Positions 14,101 through 25,600 of a DNA stretch of 64,000 bases are shown here, piece by piece; the first letter of the stretch is position 1; the number at the start of each line of letters is the position of its first letter. The translations under genes were made by a program, and so were the position numbers. Origin of the DNA: Membranipora membranacea (Eukaryota; Bryozoa; Gymnolaemata; Cheilostomatida; Membraniporidae); contig OU612075.1 of the NCBI GenBank assembly GCA_914767715.1, positions 11,966,001 through 12,030,000 on the forward strand, in the 5' to 3' direction. The notes under the pieces are model-generated. The model did no database searches and was not told the origin of the DNA. It worked only from the letters and a program-made list of their open reading frames with translations.

Positions 14101-17100
14101 GTAATTCCCATTATGGAGGAATATCACATCTTGCCGCTGGTAAAACATGGACTATTCTCTCCGTCGAAAATTTACCCGGTAAACCAAATATTTTTTATTG
14201 CTGACGAATGAATTAACTAGGGATAAAGTATAGATACAAACCACAAAGAAGTAAATACTAGCACTCAAACGATTATGGTACACATTATTATGATCTGCAC
14301 ACTATTCATAAATGTTTTGTCTGTCTTTTCCCGCACAGTTTCTAAAGCTCCAGCCAGCAAGTCTACCTCCACAACGGCATCCACCAGAAGGTCTTCAAGG
14401 TTGAAAAACCTCAGTGAGTCCAGATCAGATCCCTCTATGGATACAGACCAATGTGGGAAACTATCAAAAAATACAACAAGTCCAAAATCAAGCGGAAAAG
14501 AATCTTTGGAAATTTCTTCTCAGTCCGAAGACACTGCGTCGCAAGTGACCATGAATGATGACAAGGCTAGCCTTAGTTCTATGGCACCACCTCCCGTAGT
14601 AGACGGGAATGAGCAGCCACTCGATGAATGTGCAGATATATCTAGTGATTCTGACTCCGGTGAAGACACTCCTTTAACGTAAGTAATTATATCATACGTT
14701 TGCTTTCAACACCCGGTATTGTCTAAAATGTTTAACACTGAGTTAGCTTTAAAGTTGGAAGGAGATCAACCAAATGAAGAATGAAAAAAATGATTCAGAC
14801 GAATAAGAACAAGACGGCAATCTGAAAGCTCATAGTTCTGTTATATTGATGGAATGGCATGTGTTAAGCTTAGTTATGATTGCTAGGAGTTTGTGCAATG
14901 TTATGCAATAAAGTCGCAGACTGACATTTTTATGGTTCGTTACTCTTCTGTTACCACTAGTTTGTAAGTTCAAATTTCATTCTAAATATTAAAATATGAG
15001 CAATTATTGAGTCATCTGTTTACTTATGAAATGAGAATACAACTCCGAAAGTTTGGACGAGTTGAGTTTTTACACTCAAAAATCAAACAACAATTGGCCA
15101 GGTTCGCACAAACTGTGCTAAGTGCTATTAGTTGAGTAGGTCCTATATCATATACATGGGTTGCCAAATGTGATTCTTTTATGATTTTCAGGGAACAGAA
15201 TGTGAAATCATTACACTCTTTCTTCAAGCATCTGGGAGTGGATTCTTCTCCTAGTCTGGGCTTCATTCTAAGGCCTGTCACTCCAATCAAAGACCCGCCT
15301 GGCCTCGCTGAGATGGTGGCGAGGAAGAAGAGCCAGCAGTCTACTGCCTCCACTTCAGGTGCAAAAACTGATAAGGTAAACAAATCATGCGATTTACAAC
15401 AAAGGGAACATTTTGATTGATGACTTAATACTCATACTTTATAAGTCACATTAATTGTGACTTATAAAAGGTTTAATCTTTACTGGATTAATTATTGAAT
15501 TATTGATACACCATTCATCAAAAGATATTGTAACGAGTGGACTGTAGACCTAGTGTTGCAAACTCGACAAAACACATTTTCTTAAAATCCGAGTAAGGAC
15601 GCCAAGCAAGGATTCTGTAATCATCACATACTTTCATTATAGAAATGTACAATACTTGATAATATATTATAACATGCGTACAAATACAATCAAGATAGAG
15701 CATTTATTGTGATATATCATAAAATAAGCAAAACTATTATAAAGCATTGTATAATATTTGTTCTTGTTAATATCGCATAGTAAAATATTATATAAATCGT
15801 GATGGTTTAATATAAATGCTCTTCTGTTACAGTTACAGGTCCCTAAAAGAGTAAGGAAACAGCCGGCAGCTTCTACGGCTATGCCTCTAGATCTGATCAC
15901 AATGTCAGCTCCTCCAGAGTTACCCGCCAATCTACAGCCTCCTAAGGTAGGTGTTATGTAGCCTTGTCATCCGGCCACTTTTATGTAGCCTTGTCACACG
16001 GCCACTTTTATGTAGGCTTGTCACACGGCCACTTTTATGTAGGCTTGTCACACGGCCACTGCTTTGTTTTATAAAAGTGGCTGCGTGACAAGGCTAGGCA
16101 ACCAGCTCTATAAGCGTTATTTTAATCTTCCTGGGCAATCAACGATGTGGGTAACAACGGAGTGCTGAGGGTTAAAGTGGTGGCATGTATGTGATAACAG
16201 CAGAAAGCTCTGAGTTTGCTATTGATTAACTCAGATGCAACAACAATGAAGTGAAAAAAAACTACGATAAACTATCCATACTTAGTAGGCCACCTCAAGT
16301 TAATTACTTGAATAAGACCAGTAACTGCTAAACCTCACAAGTAGTTTCACCAGAGACTATAATATATATAAATATATGTAGTTTCTGGTTTACAAATACC
16401 ACCAGTGTCCTGTAGTAGTATTTCATACACATTCTTGATATAATAAGAGATTAAAATGTTCCCTCCAAACAACTTGTTTCTTTATGATTTGCATTTGTTG
16501 TAAGGATTTATATGCAATGTATGCCTTGTATTGTATTGTATTGTATGATTTTGTTGATGATTATTTATTATGATTATCATTATTCTATCACAGATAAATG
16601 TGATGCAAGCAAAGAATGCAGCTGCACAGTCCATGTTCAAATCGCAGCGTCCCAAGAAGAAGAAGAAAAAGAAAAATGCACAAAAGAATAAAAAGCAACA
16701 ACAACATGACCAGGTATTGAGTAGAATCGAATTTATCCAGGGTTTTACTGCTAAGATAACTGATCCGATTGTTCATTAGTACAAGGAACACTTTGTATAT
16801 AATTCCTCATTCCATTGTATATAATTTGTGTCCTATTACCGAAATCTAAATCACACTAAATAGCGTTTATTAATAATTATTATTATACACTTTTTATTTG
16901 AATAATAGTGAAAACGTAATTAAATCAGCAAGACAAGGTAAGATTTGACACTGGTATGGGTATAAATTTAGACATTTTTTATGGAGAAAATTTTGTTTGA
17001 ATCAATAATAGGTATGTCTGACTCACTAGTATGCTGTATACGTACGGAGGGAGAGAGGTGGTTAGTTTACTGGGAGTTATCCATCTTTTTTAAATTGGGG

Positions 17101-17507
17101 AGAAAACTCCACATACATCTATGTGCATATTGCGGGAAAGGGAAATTGATTGATCATACTGTGTTCAGATCTGACCTGTAATCTGAGCATAAACCAAACC
17201 AACACAGTGTTCTGACTGGAATTTGTAGTAGGATTATGAAAGCACTCTGGGATGCCGTCGGCGGCCGAGGGGGGCAGGATGCTTATCGAACAGATAATTA
17301 TGATGTTGTATATGATGTAATAACGTACTCACTTGTTTGATTAATATCTTCTCTTTGCTCCAGTTTCAGACGGCAATTAAGAAACAAACTGCCGAGCGAG
17401 AAAAGGTGATTAAGTTCGTCAGTGCGGGGACAGCTGCAGCAGAGAAAGCGGGTCCTCCTGTCGATAGAACTCTACTTAGTTATGCTGATGGTGATATGTT
17501 TGGATAG
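2124..17507 (+). CDS. Large nuclear coiled-coil/AT-hook protein, ICE1-like N-terminus (tentative)
   Basis: I read 17 exons: 2124-2207, 2853-2923, 4385-4429 (approximate left end), 4979-5123, 5515-5624, 6381-6430, 6701-6753, 7289-7745, 8153-8254, 8892-8998, 9457-12496, 12914-13828, 14339-14678, 15192-15375, 15833-15946, 16594-16713, 17364-17507. All junctions are GT/AG and the phases chain without a break to give 2027 codons including the stop. Residues 1 to about 250 form a coiled coil. A Cys-x-x-Cys followed by LKKKIIST resembles the start of ICE1, a scaffold of the little elongation complex for snRNA transcription; human ICE1 is of similar length. The rest is disordered: a Ser/acidic tract (7648-7725), an AT-hook (KRKRGRPKK, 10702-10728), many Ser/Thr-Pro and Arg-rich motifs, a repeat region (13395-13790), a Lys-rich nuclear signal (16651-16695), and a C-terminus ending DGDMFG. 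The ICE1 link rests on the N-terminus only; an unrelated chromatin protein is possible. Confidence 0.8.
2640..2740. repeat. Imperfect short tandem repeat in intron
   Basis: Four degenerate copies of a ~27-bp unit containing agtcttgagacgtt follow each other in intron 1 of the large nuclear-protein gene. A related, less regular motif in the opposite sense is seen near 52790-52860. Confidence 0.6.
2985..3182 (-). mobile_element. tRNA-derived SINE, copy 1
   Basis: Read on the minus strand, the element begins with a tRNA-like head: an A-box (gtggctcagttgg) and a B-box (gggttcgaatccc). A body follows that includes actactgggttt, a gagcaacctggcgc stretch and an actaaggcaac stretch. The same head and body occur at 6783-6975 and the body alone at 41560-41715, so this is a dispersed family. 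It lies in intron 2 of the large nuclear-protein gene. The acceptor arms do not pair well, so it is not a working tRNA gene. Confidence 0.75.
3400..3794. mobile_element. Short inverted-repeat element carrying a tRNA-like segment
   Basis: The left end begins taccgtaatccctcacctat and the right end finishes with its reverse complement, giving terminal inverted repeats of about 20 bp plus looser complementarity further in (cttataagt). Inside are short tandem repeats (gtcttatagctgtggg, 3673-3720) and a tRNA-like stretch at 3545-3620. No transposase is present, so this looks like a MITE. A second, half-length member lies at 40066-40245. Target duplications are not clear. Confidence 0.7.
3545..3620 (+). 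other. tRNA-like segment, probably a pseudogene
   Basis: An A-box (tagctcagtggtagagc), an anticodon stem ACAAC/GTTGT with loop TTGTAAA (anticodon TGT, threonine type) and a B-box-like gagttcgaaaccc are visible. The seven-base acceptor stem does not pair. The segment sits inside an inverted-repeat element and recurs in the related element near 40155-40240, so it is best read as a tRNA-derived part of a mobile element. Confidence 0.5.
6783..6975 (+). mobile_element. tRNA-derived SINE, copy 2
   Basis: The tRNA-like head (ggtagctcagttggttagagc, with B-box ggtttcgaatcccg) is followed by the same body as the copy at 2985-3182, including cgactactgggctc, gagcaacatggcgcc and cttaaggcac. The head has extra bases around the anticodon region. 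It lies in intron 7 of the large nuclear-protein gene. Confidence 0.75.
13395..13790 (+). repeat. Coding repeat EGQSTNE-KADIVSS
   Basis: Inside the 915-nt exon 12 a 16-17-residue unit is repeated about eight times (EGQSTNE, EEQSTDK, EGHSTNQ, EGQLSNK, EGQLTNE and so on, each followed by roughly KADIVST). The DNA units are about 48-51 bp and have diverged at silent and replacement sites, so the repeat is old enough to vary but is kept in frame. No function is recognised. Confidence 0.85.
15956..16097. repeat. 28-bp tandem repeat ending in an inverted copy
   Basis: Four units of about 28 bp (containing cttgtcacacggccac and ttttatgtag) are followed by one unit in reverse complement (ataaaagtggctgcgtgacaa). 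The whole could fold into a hairpin with alternative registers. It lies just after the donor of exon 15 of the large nuclear-protein gene. Confidence 0.8.
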
Positions 17508-17536
17508 GAAAAGACATTTATCTCATTGGTAAAGGT

Positions 17537-17542
17537 AATAAA
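17537..17542 (+). terminator. Poly(A) signal of the large nuclear-protein gene
   Basis: A canonical AATAAA lies 30 nt after the TAG at 17505-17507. It supports 17507 as the true end of the gene. Confidence 0.55.
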
Positions 17543-18404
17543 GAATTTTTGCCATGATGTACAGTATTTCCCAAAATGGTTTCTCAAATGTTGAAGCAGT
17601 TAACCTATATGTCCTGTAGCGCTCGGGCAATATAATGCTACCAGTCTTCTGCTAGAATTTCTGAGAACCGAATTAAGAGTAGCGGTTCAGACAGTTTTCT
17701 TCTATTTTTTTATCTGCTTATAAAAGTATTTCTGCATTTTCACTAAAACCCGAATCCGTGGGTGTCCTGTAAGGTAAAGGTGAGCCATATACTACAGATT
17801 ACTTACATCTTTATTCTCAAACATTGTCCGACAATCTCATCCACTGTAAATAGGCAACTATTTTTGTACTGTATCCTTTTTTGTTGCGTGATTCAAGGAG
17901 ACAATGACTAGAACATTGTCTTATTTCATCTCATTTTCTAATTTTCCACTGTATGTTGATAAAGGTAAAATATAGAAACCAGGTGCTTAAACGTGGATAC
18001 TATTTGTCTTTATGTTGGGACGAGACAAATGGCTAACTGTTCTATCGGACTGCAGCTCAATTTCCTAGCCTGGGACAATCGGTTTTTTTTGCATTTAAGA
18101 GTCTAGTAATGATCACTATAGGAATGTACTGTTATTAGATTGTTATCCCTATCATCCATGCAGTTGGGTACGCTTGCTTGGGGAATTGACCAAAACACCC
18201 TAACGAAGCCAAGCAGCAGCACAGTAACACATATAAGGCATGCTATTCAAGGCAAAGACTTTCTCAAGTATTTGAACTACACGTGGCGAAAAAGAACTGG
18301 CTAGGATACTGACTTGTATAAATTATATCATCAAATATGCATCTGTTACTATGAAGCGGAAAGACTTTTTATGTTTTCCCAATGGACATATATTAGTTTA
18401 CATT

Positions 18405-18575
18405 TGGGTATACTTGAATGAAGATCAAGTTTAATCCAGTTGCCTGCATTCCAGTTGCTCCCTTCCCTGGTCACGCCGCAGGCGCAGCTTTGCGGCATGC
18501 GGCTGACCAGTGGAGGGGAGCGACTCCGAATGCAGGCGAATGGATTAAACATGATCTAACTGAATGGCACAACAT
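18405..18575. repeat. Palindromic element, copy 1
   Basis: The two halves are near reverse complements: the left arm holds ttaatccagttgcctgcatt and the right arm aatgcaggcgaatggattaa, with gccgcaggcgc and tgcggcatgcggctga in the centre. A related right arm with the same aatgcaggcgaatggat motif is at 42410-42465, again upstream of an amidase gene. It is probably a fold-back MITE. Confidence 0.65.
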
Positions 18576-19289
18576 TAAGTCTGGTGAATTCAAGGATGTC
18601 ATTTTGTGATGTAGTGCCGAACTAGCATCAACGGCCTTGGCGCTGGTTTAGATGGTCATTTTCAAGCCGACCTCTCAACGCTATTTATAATTATACTTAG
18701 CCATCACATGGATCTTTTTGTTTGTATCTGATAATGTCCTGTATGTAATGATTTAGTGTTGTGTCTCGCTGATAAGAGTTTTATTGGGAGAATGCTTGTG
18801 AATTGGATAGTATGAGATGTCAATATGGGAAAGAGTGAACTGAACTGATAGAATTGCTATTTTTATTCTCAATCCCAATATCACAACTGACAATGGTCAG
18901 ACTACATCAAATTATTAGGTTACTCAGCAATGCATAGCATAAAAAGGAAACATTATGAACATAAATTAAAAATAAATTGATCAGCGCTTTTAATTAGCAT
19001 AATATACTTATCAATCTATGATATCTTCGGACATTACCCCCAAAACGAAAAAGTAGCTGCATGACAAGGCCAGTCCGACATTCCTTTGGTAATGAACCCT
19101 TGATTGAAAAGTCAATTTCCAAATATAACAACATGCCTAAATGGGAAGACTCAAGATCCCCTTTTTCTGGTTGGCGCTTTGTGACCTTTATGTATGATGA
19201 TTTAAGCAATCATTCCTGGTTAGCGAGTGTATGGCGATTGGCATGACCGCACGATTTGGTTACAATCTCGAGGCATATTGGAAACTGAG

Positions 19290-19698
19290 CATGATCAAAA
19301 CAATAATGACATGTGACATTTTTTCCTCATTCTTTGGTTTTAGCCCATCATTATTTCTCATGCATTCTACCAACTGACCTGCAGGTTAACAGTTTATTCA
19401 ATTGTCATATCAAGCGTCACAGCTAAGCTATCTGATTGCAACCATCAGGTAACTAACTTTGTCAATGTTTACTAGCTTACTAGTTTTATTTATGCATTGC
19501 TTGCAAGAATATGTAACATTGACTTTGGTAAGATATCTAGGCACTTGTCAATCACTACACTGTAGTATGCAGCTGATTTAATTGTTATCATATTATCAGT
19601 AATTGGACTGAGATACTACATGAGTATGTCATAAAGTTGCATCTGCAGCGCACAGCAAGCAAGTTTTTAACAGTCTATTGTTGCGATTTACAGGAACT
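19290..19698 (+). promoter_or_regulatory. 5' flank shared by amidases 1 and 2
   Basis: From about gtgacattttttcctcattctt to the start codon this stretch aligns by eye with 42515-42925 (shared words include cattattt, gctaagctat, tttgtca and ttgcttgcaa). The homology implies that promoter and gene were duplicated together. Just before the ATG there is an acceptor-like gatttacag, so the start codon may be preceded by a 5'-UTR intron. The exact promoter is not identifiable. Confidence 0.45.
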
Positions 19699-22600
19699 AT
19701 GGCAGAAGGTGCTAGCAAATCACGTAAGTGACTGTGCAATCTCATAAATGTGCTCCTCATCTTTGCTGGCTTCATTATCTGCATACTGCTTTGTTGCTCA
19801 CCTGATTTGAAGCTTTGCTTTGCTTGTTAGATGACACACTGAGTTGTAACAACGATATTGCAACCAAAGCGTAGGCTGCCTTCCCGTAAAAAGGATTAAT
19901 CGATTACACGATCAAAGGTTATAACCAGCAAGGGCGCAGGGGGCATTTTAACAACCGCCACCATTGCTGGTGTCTTCTCCCCTTGCAGAAATAATCTTCA
20001 TACAAATTTTGATTGATTGAAAAATGAAGCGAGCTAAAAAAAACTCACTGTTTATTTATGAATTATGACTGATCAGGGCGTGTTCTCCCTGGACCCATAT
20101 TTCTAAGAGTTGAAGATTTATTGAGGAATGAAATCACAGTTAGCATACCATGTGTATATAACTCGCATTCAATGGACATAACCCTAATCTACCATGCTCA
20201 TGTACGTCTTTAAAGACTACCAAATTGTCAAACACATGGCATAAATGGCAGACTCATCATGCATACCTCATTACAGTCGAATGTTTTGATTATTGCAGAC
20301 ATTCCGCTGGTGGAGCCTGCTAGTAACCCAGAACTCAGAGAGATCGCCGATTCTCTGAAGCTCGGTATCAATGATGACGACCTCAAGGAGTACACAAGTA
20401 AGGTTTTCATCACTATCTGTTTGAGAGATCTAACTCTATTTATTTTTTCTGAATAACTCGGACTGCAATTGCAGTGCAAAGATGTTACTGTGTGCTTCTT
20501 GCTTTGTAAATCTGCGATTCTTGCCAATCCACTTGTTCTCATTTACTTCTCCACAAGCGGAAGACCTATTCCCTCTATTTTAGACGGAAGAATTAAAAAT
20601 TAAGTAAACTTTGAATGGCTGCACACAGGAACTGGTTATATAATCTCTTGCATTGTTTTTAAATAGACCTTTATTTCTTGCAGAATGGGTTAATATGTCT
20701 CTCAATTTATGCGATGCTCTGAGAGAAATCCCAGAGACAACCATACCAGTTTTATATCCCAGAACACCCGGCGTGAAACCAACAAGAGAAGATAACCCTC
20801 TCAACGCTTGGTGAGTGATAAAACACTGATACCCTAATGGTGGCCGAGTTATAGTGCAACAGGCGGGTATTGAGGCTTCTCTGGTGAGGGGCCTCGATAC
20901 CTGACTTTTGCAATAGGAACAAATTTTGATCTGATTTCTGAGCTAAGAGCAGTAGAAGGAGTAGCCCATAGACTTAATATATTAAGTCTATGAAGTAGCC
21001 TGACATCAGGAAAACATTGACTTCGATGTAGCTCTGTCATGTGGGAGTAGAGGAGGGGGGAGGGAGATCATTTAAATGCAGAAAAAGTGTTTGATCAACT
21101 TTGAGTCCACCTATATATTTGTAATGCGATGGACTGCTTTGCCTTGAGCTGTACATAATGTGGGTCATTGAATACAATTTAATCATTTTCACATCACAGT
21201 TTCAAGGAGATATTATTAATTAAAGTGTCTTGCCAAAGCGTGTGATTAAAGTGTGCCAAAGCATTGATTAAAGTGTCTTGCCATCGATTAAAGTGCATGC
21301 CAAAGCAGGATGCATGTCTGTCGATAGTTTGGGCTGGATGATGATGTTATGCTGAGCTTTATATTGTGACTAAAACAATAAGTGCATCAAAAACTGGATT
21401 CTCACTCTTATTCTTGAAAAGACTCGGGCACTTTTGGGCTCAAAGCGATTACTCCTTCCATGGCTGTGAAACATTTGCTAATCTGCATATAAATTTTATT
21501 TGAGAAGGTTTTAAGAGCTTAATATAGACAAACTATCTATATGAAGGGCCATTACGTTTGATCAGCTATCAGCGCAAACACTCTACACACAATGTCACCT
21601 AACTATGGCCACACCCAATGTCCACTCACAATGCAGCCTAACACTATTGAAGGGCATGACACAAGGAGCCGTGCCCGTAATAATACTTCTTACAGGAACT
21701 GGTCGAGTTTGTTTCCTCAAAGCCTTGTTCTATTCATGTGCAACGTAAAAGTCAACAATAAAGCAATAAGGATAAATACAAACTTTAGATAAGATTTAGA
21801 ATTGTGTGCTGCTGTATCATGTGCAGTGAAGCTGATTTGCTCTCCCAAATTACATCTCGCTATAGTGCCTCAAATTTGTGGGATTTCACTAGCAGGTATA
21901 CCAAAACCCTGACTCTGCAGTCTGCTCCATACTGGGCCAATTGGAGTGCCCATATTGTCATGCGCAGGATTTTGGGAATATCATTTACAAATAGATCGGC
22001 ACCAACTGCCAGGGAAGGAACGACAAATTCAGGGCAAAGAGTCGATGCAAAGGACTGTCAGGGTAACTGATAACACTCGTAAGGGTCGCTGTTACCGGAC
22101 ACCATCTCATTCTTACCATAATTGATGCACCAGATTAATTGTTTAATTGTTTAATTAATTGCTAGGGTTTTTATTAAGTCATCACTCAGTGAATTATTTC
22201 AACCTGTTTTCTTTCACTAGGGCAACTAAGGTGACCATTAAAGGTGAATCGACAGGTTTGCTAGCTGGGAAGAAAATTGCCATCAAAGACAACATCTACG
22301 TTGCTGGTGTTCCCCTCCAGAATGGGTCTAAGATATGGGATGGTTATACACCTGAATTCGATGCAACTGCAGTCACCAGAATTCTGAAAGCTGGCGGAAC
22401 AATCACAGGAAAAACAACATGTGAGAATATGTGTTTCTCTGGCGGCAGTTTCACGAGTGCTAGCGGACCGGTACTCAACCCACATGACAAGACAAGACAG
22501 TGTGGAGGTTCCAGCTCTGGCAGTGCTGCTTTGGTGAGACAGTTATCATGTTTTTGTTTGTTTTCTTCCTGTTTTCAGCTCCATTTAACGAGTACTTTTG

Positions 22601-25600
22601 TTGATGTCGAGTAATGCCAGATAGGTATTAGCAATATCTCTATTCCTACAGTTAAATACCAGAGCAACAAGTAGATATAACTTACCAATTTTCACAACTC
22701 TTGAATGTGGAGAGAGTGATTCCCTCTAGAGTGCAGGTACTGAGACCAATTGTATTCGAGCCGTGCCCTATACCTGCTGGAATTCCACGACTCTTTTTAC
22801 CCATGGGGCAGGGCGGATCTCTTTACTGCATGTGAGCCCGCAGGGTGTGCAAACACAGAGTGACCTCAGGTATCTTTAGTCCAACTCTGCGAGAACCTGG
22901 CTAGCTTTGAATGGCATGCCAATACCAAATCAGAATTATCTGCACTAGGAATCATACGTGGACTATATAGATGAAAAGTCTGGACCCATAACTGACAGAT
23001 TACCCCTAACTTCAGTATAAGGAAGCATAATAATATCGCACGAGAAATAATCGGTACTGTTGCTTTGTTACGCAGGTTGTTGCCGGAGAAGTAGACATGG
23101 CTCTAGGAGGAGATCAGGGGGGTTCAGTTAGGCTGCCTAGCTGTTGGACTGGCTGTGTGGGACTCAAGCCAACATGGGGTCTGGTCCCAGTAACTGGCTC
23201 TATCGGTATGTTCAACAATATATTGAAAGGTAGCCAATGTGTGTGGTAGCCGATCAGAGCCAACACATTTTCTAATTGTTAGGCTAAATGTGATTCTGAC
23301 ATGTTGGCAACCTTAGTAATTTAGTCTTCAACTTCACCGAAGTCAGCCATCCTCACTTGAAACTGAAAATCCTATCCTACAAGTTACATAACATTACCTG
23401 TTTACGCAAGCTGCTTTGCTTCTGAGGGTTAGCTGTTCTCTTATTATCAAGCACCGGCGATATCATCCGCACGCAAAATTTAATTTAAGGTTTACTTTGA
23501 ATATTTGACTCACAGGTATGGAGCCATCATTTGATCACATAGGACCGATGGCTAATACAGTATCAGATGTAGCATTACTTCTAGAGGTGATAGCTGGGTA
23601 CGATGAAGGAAGAGATCACCGACAAATCCCTAATCTGCCCATCCCTCAATATACAAAACTGGTGAGTCTGGATGGTAAAACTTTGATCTGACATCAAAAA
23701 TCACACATTTATTCATCATTTCAGTGACCTACCCTGTATCCTCACCTATCCTCTTCTATGTCCGTCCTGTCCTGTTCAAGTAGCAGGTGCCCGCCGGAGA
23801 CCTAGCTCAATTAGATTTCCCTGAACACCCTCTGCACGGAGGGAAAAAGATTTGAGATCCTTCCTGATTGTGTCCTTCCATCTATGCTTTGGACGTCCAC
23901 GATTCTCCCTCTTTTGCCTCATGTACTCTTCTGATGTCATTATCTTTCTCTCTCTTTTGCACACATGCCCAAACCACTGCCACATTCTTCTTCTCATCAG
24001 GTCTAAGACATTCATTTGCTTCTTACCTTATGCTTTCGTTAGTTTTGAGCTTCACAAGACTGATTCCCAGGCAGTATTGCTACATTCTCATTTCACATAC
24101 ACTGTATCTTTCAGCAATATTATCTGTCAATGGCCATGTCTCGGCTCCATACAGCAGCACTGAGCGTACCAATGCCTTCTAGATGAGCACCTTCAGCTTT
24201 TTTGGGACTTTCTTGTCGCACAATACAGTCGTCTACTCTCTCCACTTATCCCAGGCTCTCCCAATGTGCACTTGTACTTCGGACCTACCAAATTTATTGG
24301 GTATATACGATGTGATTTATTGCCCATGGCCTTAAAAATACTAAGGTGACATGTTTCTCTAATTTTTCTTAGTTGAGAGGTGACCTCCAGGGAAAGAAGT
24401 TTGCATATGTGACAGAAGGTTTTCTGAACGCAACTCCAGGTGTCAAGGCTACTATAGATCGAGTATTGGGACAGATGAAAGCTGCTGGAGCCGTGGTAGA
24501 TGTGATCAGTATTACAGAACACCAGACATGTAAGCCATATTCCCATTCTTCCATTTTTCATAATGCTGCAAAACGGAATGCAACCTGTGGTTTTTTATCA
24601 GCGACGAGTTCCGTTTTCTTGAATTTTGGTTGATGCTCTTGCTAGTGGTGAGCAGGCGCCCATCTAATTTCTTCATTGATAATAGCTATTGAGAGATGCT
24701 TGCAGTATTTTGTAACCCGCTGGTCTGGTAGACCTCAGTATTTGTTTTGACAGAATAAACCCAAATCTTCATTGTTTCTAGTTGGTCCGTTGTTCATGGC
24801 GAGTATGCCCTCTTTCTATAATTCAATGTTCCGAAATCATGGGCAAGGAGCCGGATACAACGAGTTCTACAACAAATCAGCAGCTGTTCATCTCAAGAAA
24901 GCTTTGGAGGTAAAGTATTATGTCCTTTTTTATCACAATTGGTCTGTCTATCTCACTATGGTGAGTTGGGTACCCTCAGCTGAAGATACTTAAGTGTTTC
25001 ATTGTTGATCATTGTACTATGAAAAATCTCTGATACTGCACCTAACTGATGGATAGGCAGGTAATTTTTCTAGGCTTGAAAAAGTTGTAACATTTACGGT
25101 AAAAAAATATTCATTATCACCACTGGATCAAGTGAGACCCATTTATGACTTGTATCTAGTCTCTTGCCAAACATTCGATTGGTCATCTATCAAATACTCT
25201 GTAAAAACTTCAAAATGTTGAAACATTGGACTTAGTTTCAAACTTATAGTTACAAGGCGGAGGGTTTGACTGTTTCATATTGATGATCCTTGTCACATAT
25301 ACGATGATCGTTCAACAATTTTCACAGTCGTTATCATTGAGTTGAGAAAAAGTAAGCAAGTGAATATTTACAATATGGTCTGATCGTAAGTGTTTTCTTT
25401 AATTCATAGACACATGCTCATGATCTTCAGCCTGTTGTGAAAGCTGTGGCACTGTTCGGTGAATATGTCAACAAGAAGGACCGTGAGTATTAAAAACAGT
25501 TTACTGGCTGCACAAGGATGAGGGCCACAGGCTGGTCAACATGTTAAGCGACTGCATATTTTTATTGTCAATGTTACAATTTTTCTCTTGTGTCCAATCA

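Larger units (their letters stand above)
17543..19698. other. Spacer upstream of amidase 1
   Basis: No exon is supported. It holds a palindromic element (18405-18575) and, close to the amidase start, a block (about 19290-19698) that is repeated upstream of amidase 2. Confidence 0.5.

Noticed and set aside
24193-24561. Minus-strand 122-codon frame
   Set aside because: It is antisense to amidase exon 7 and adjacent intron; a similar antisense frame appears at 46790-47161 for the same reason.
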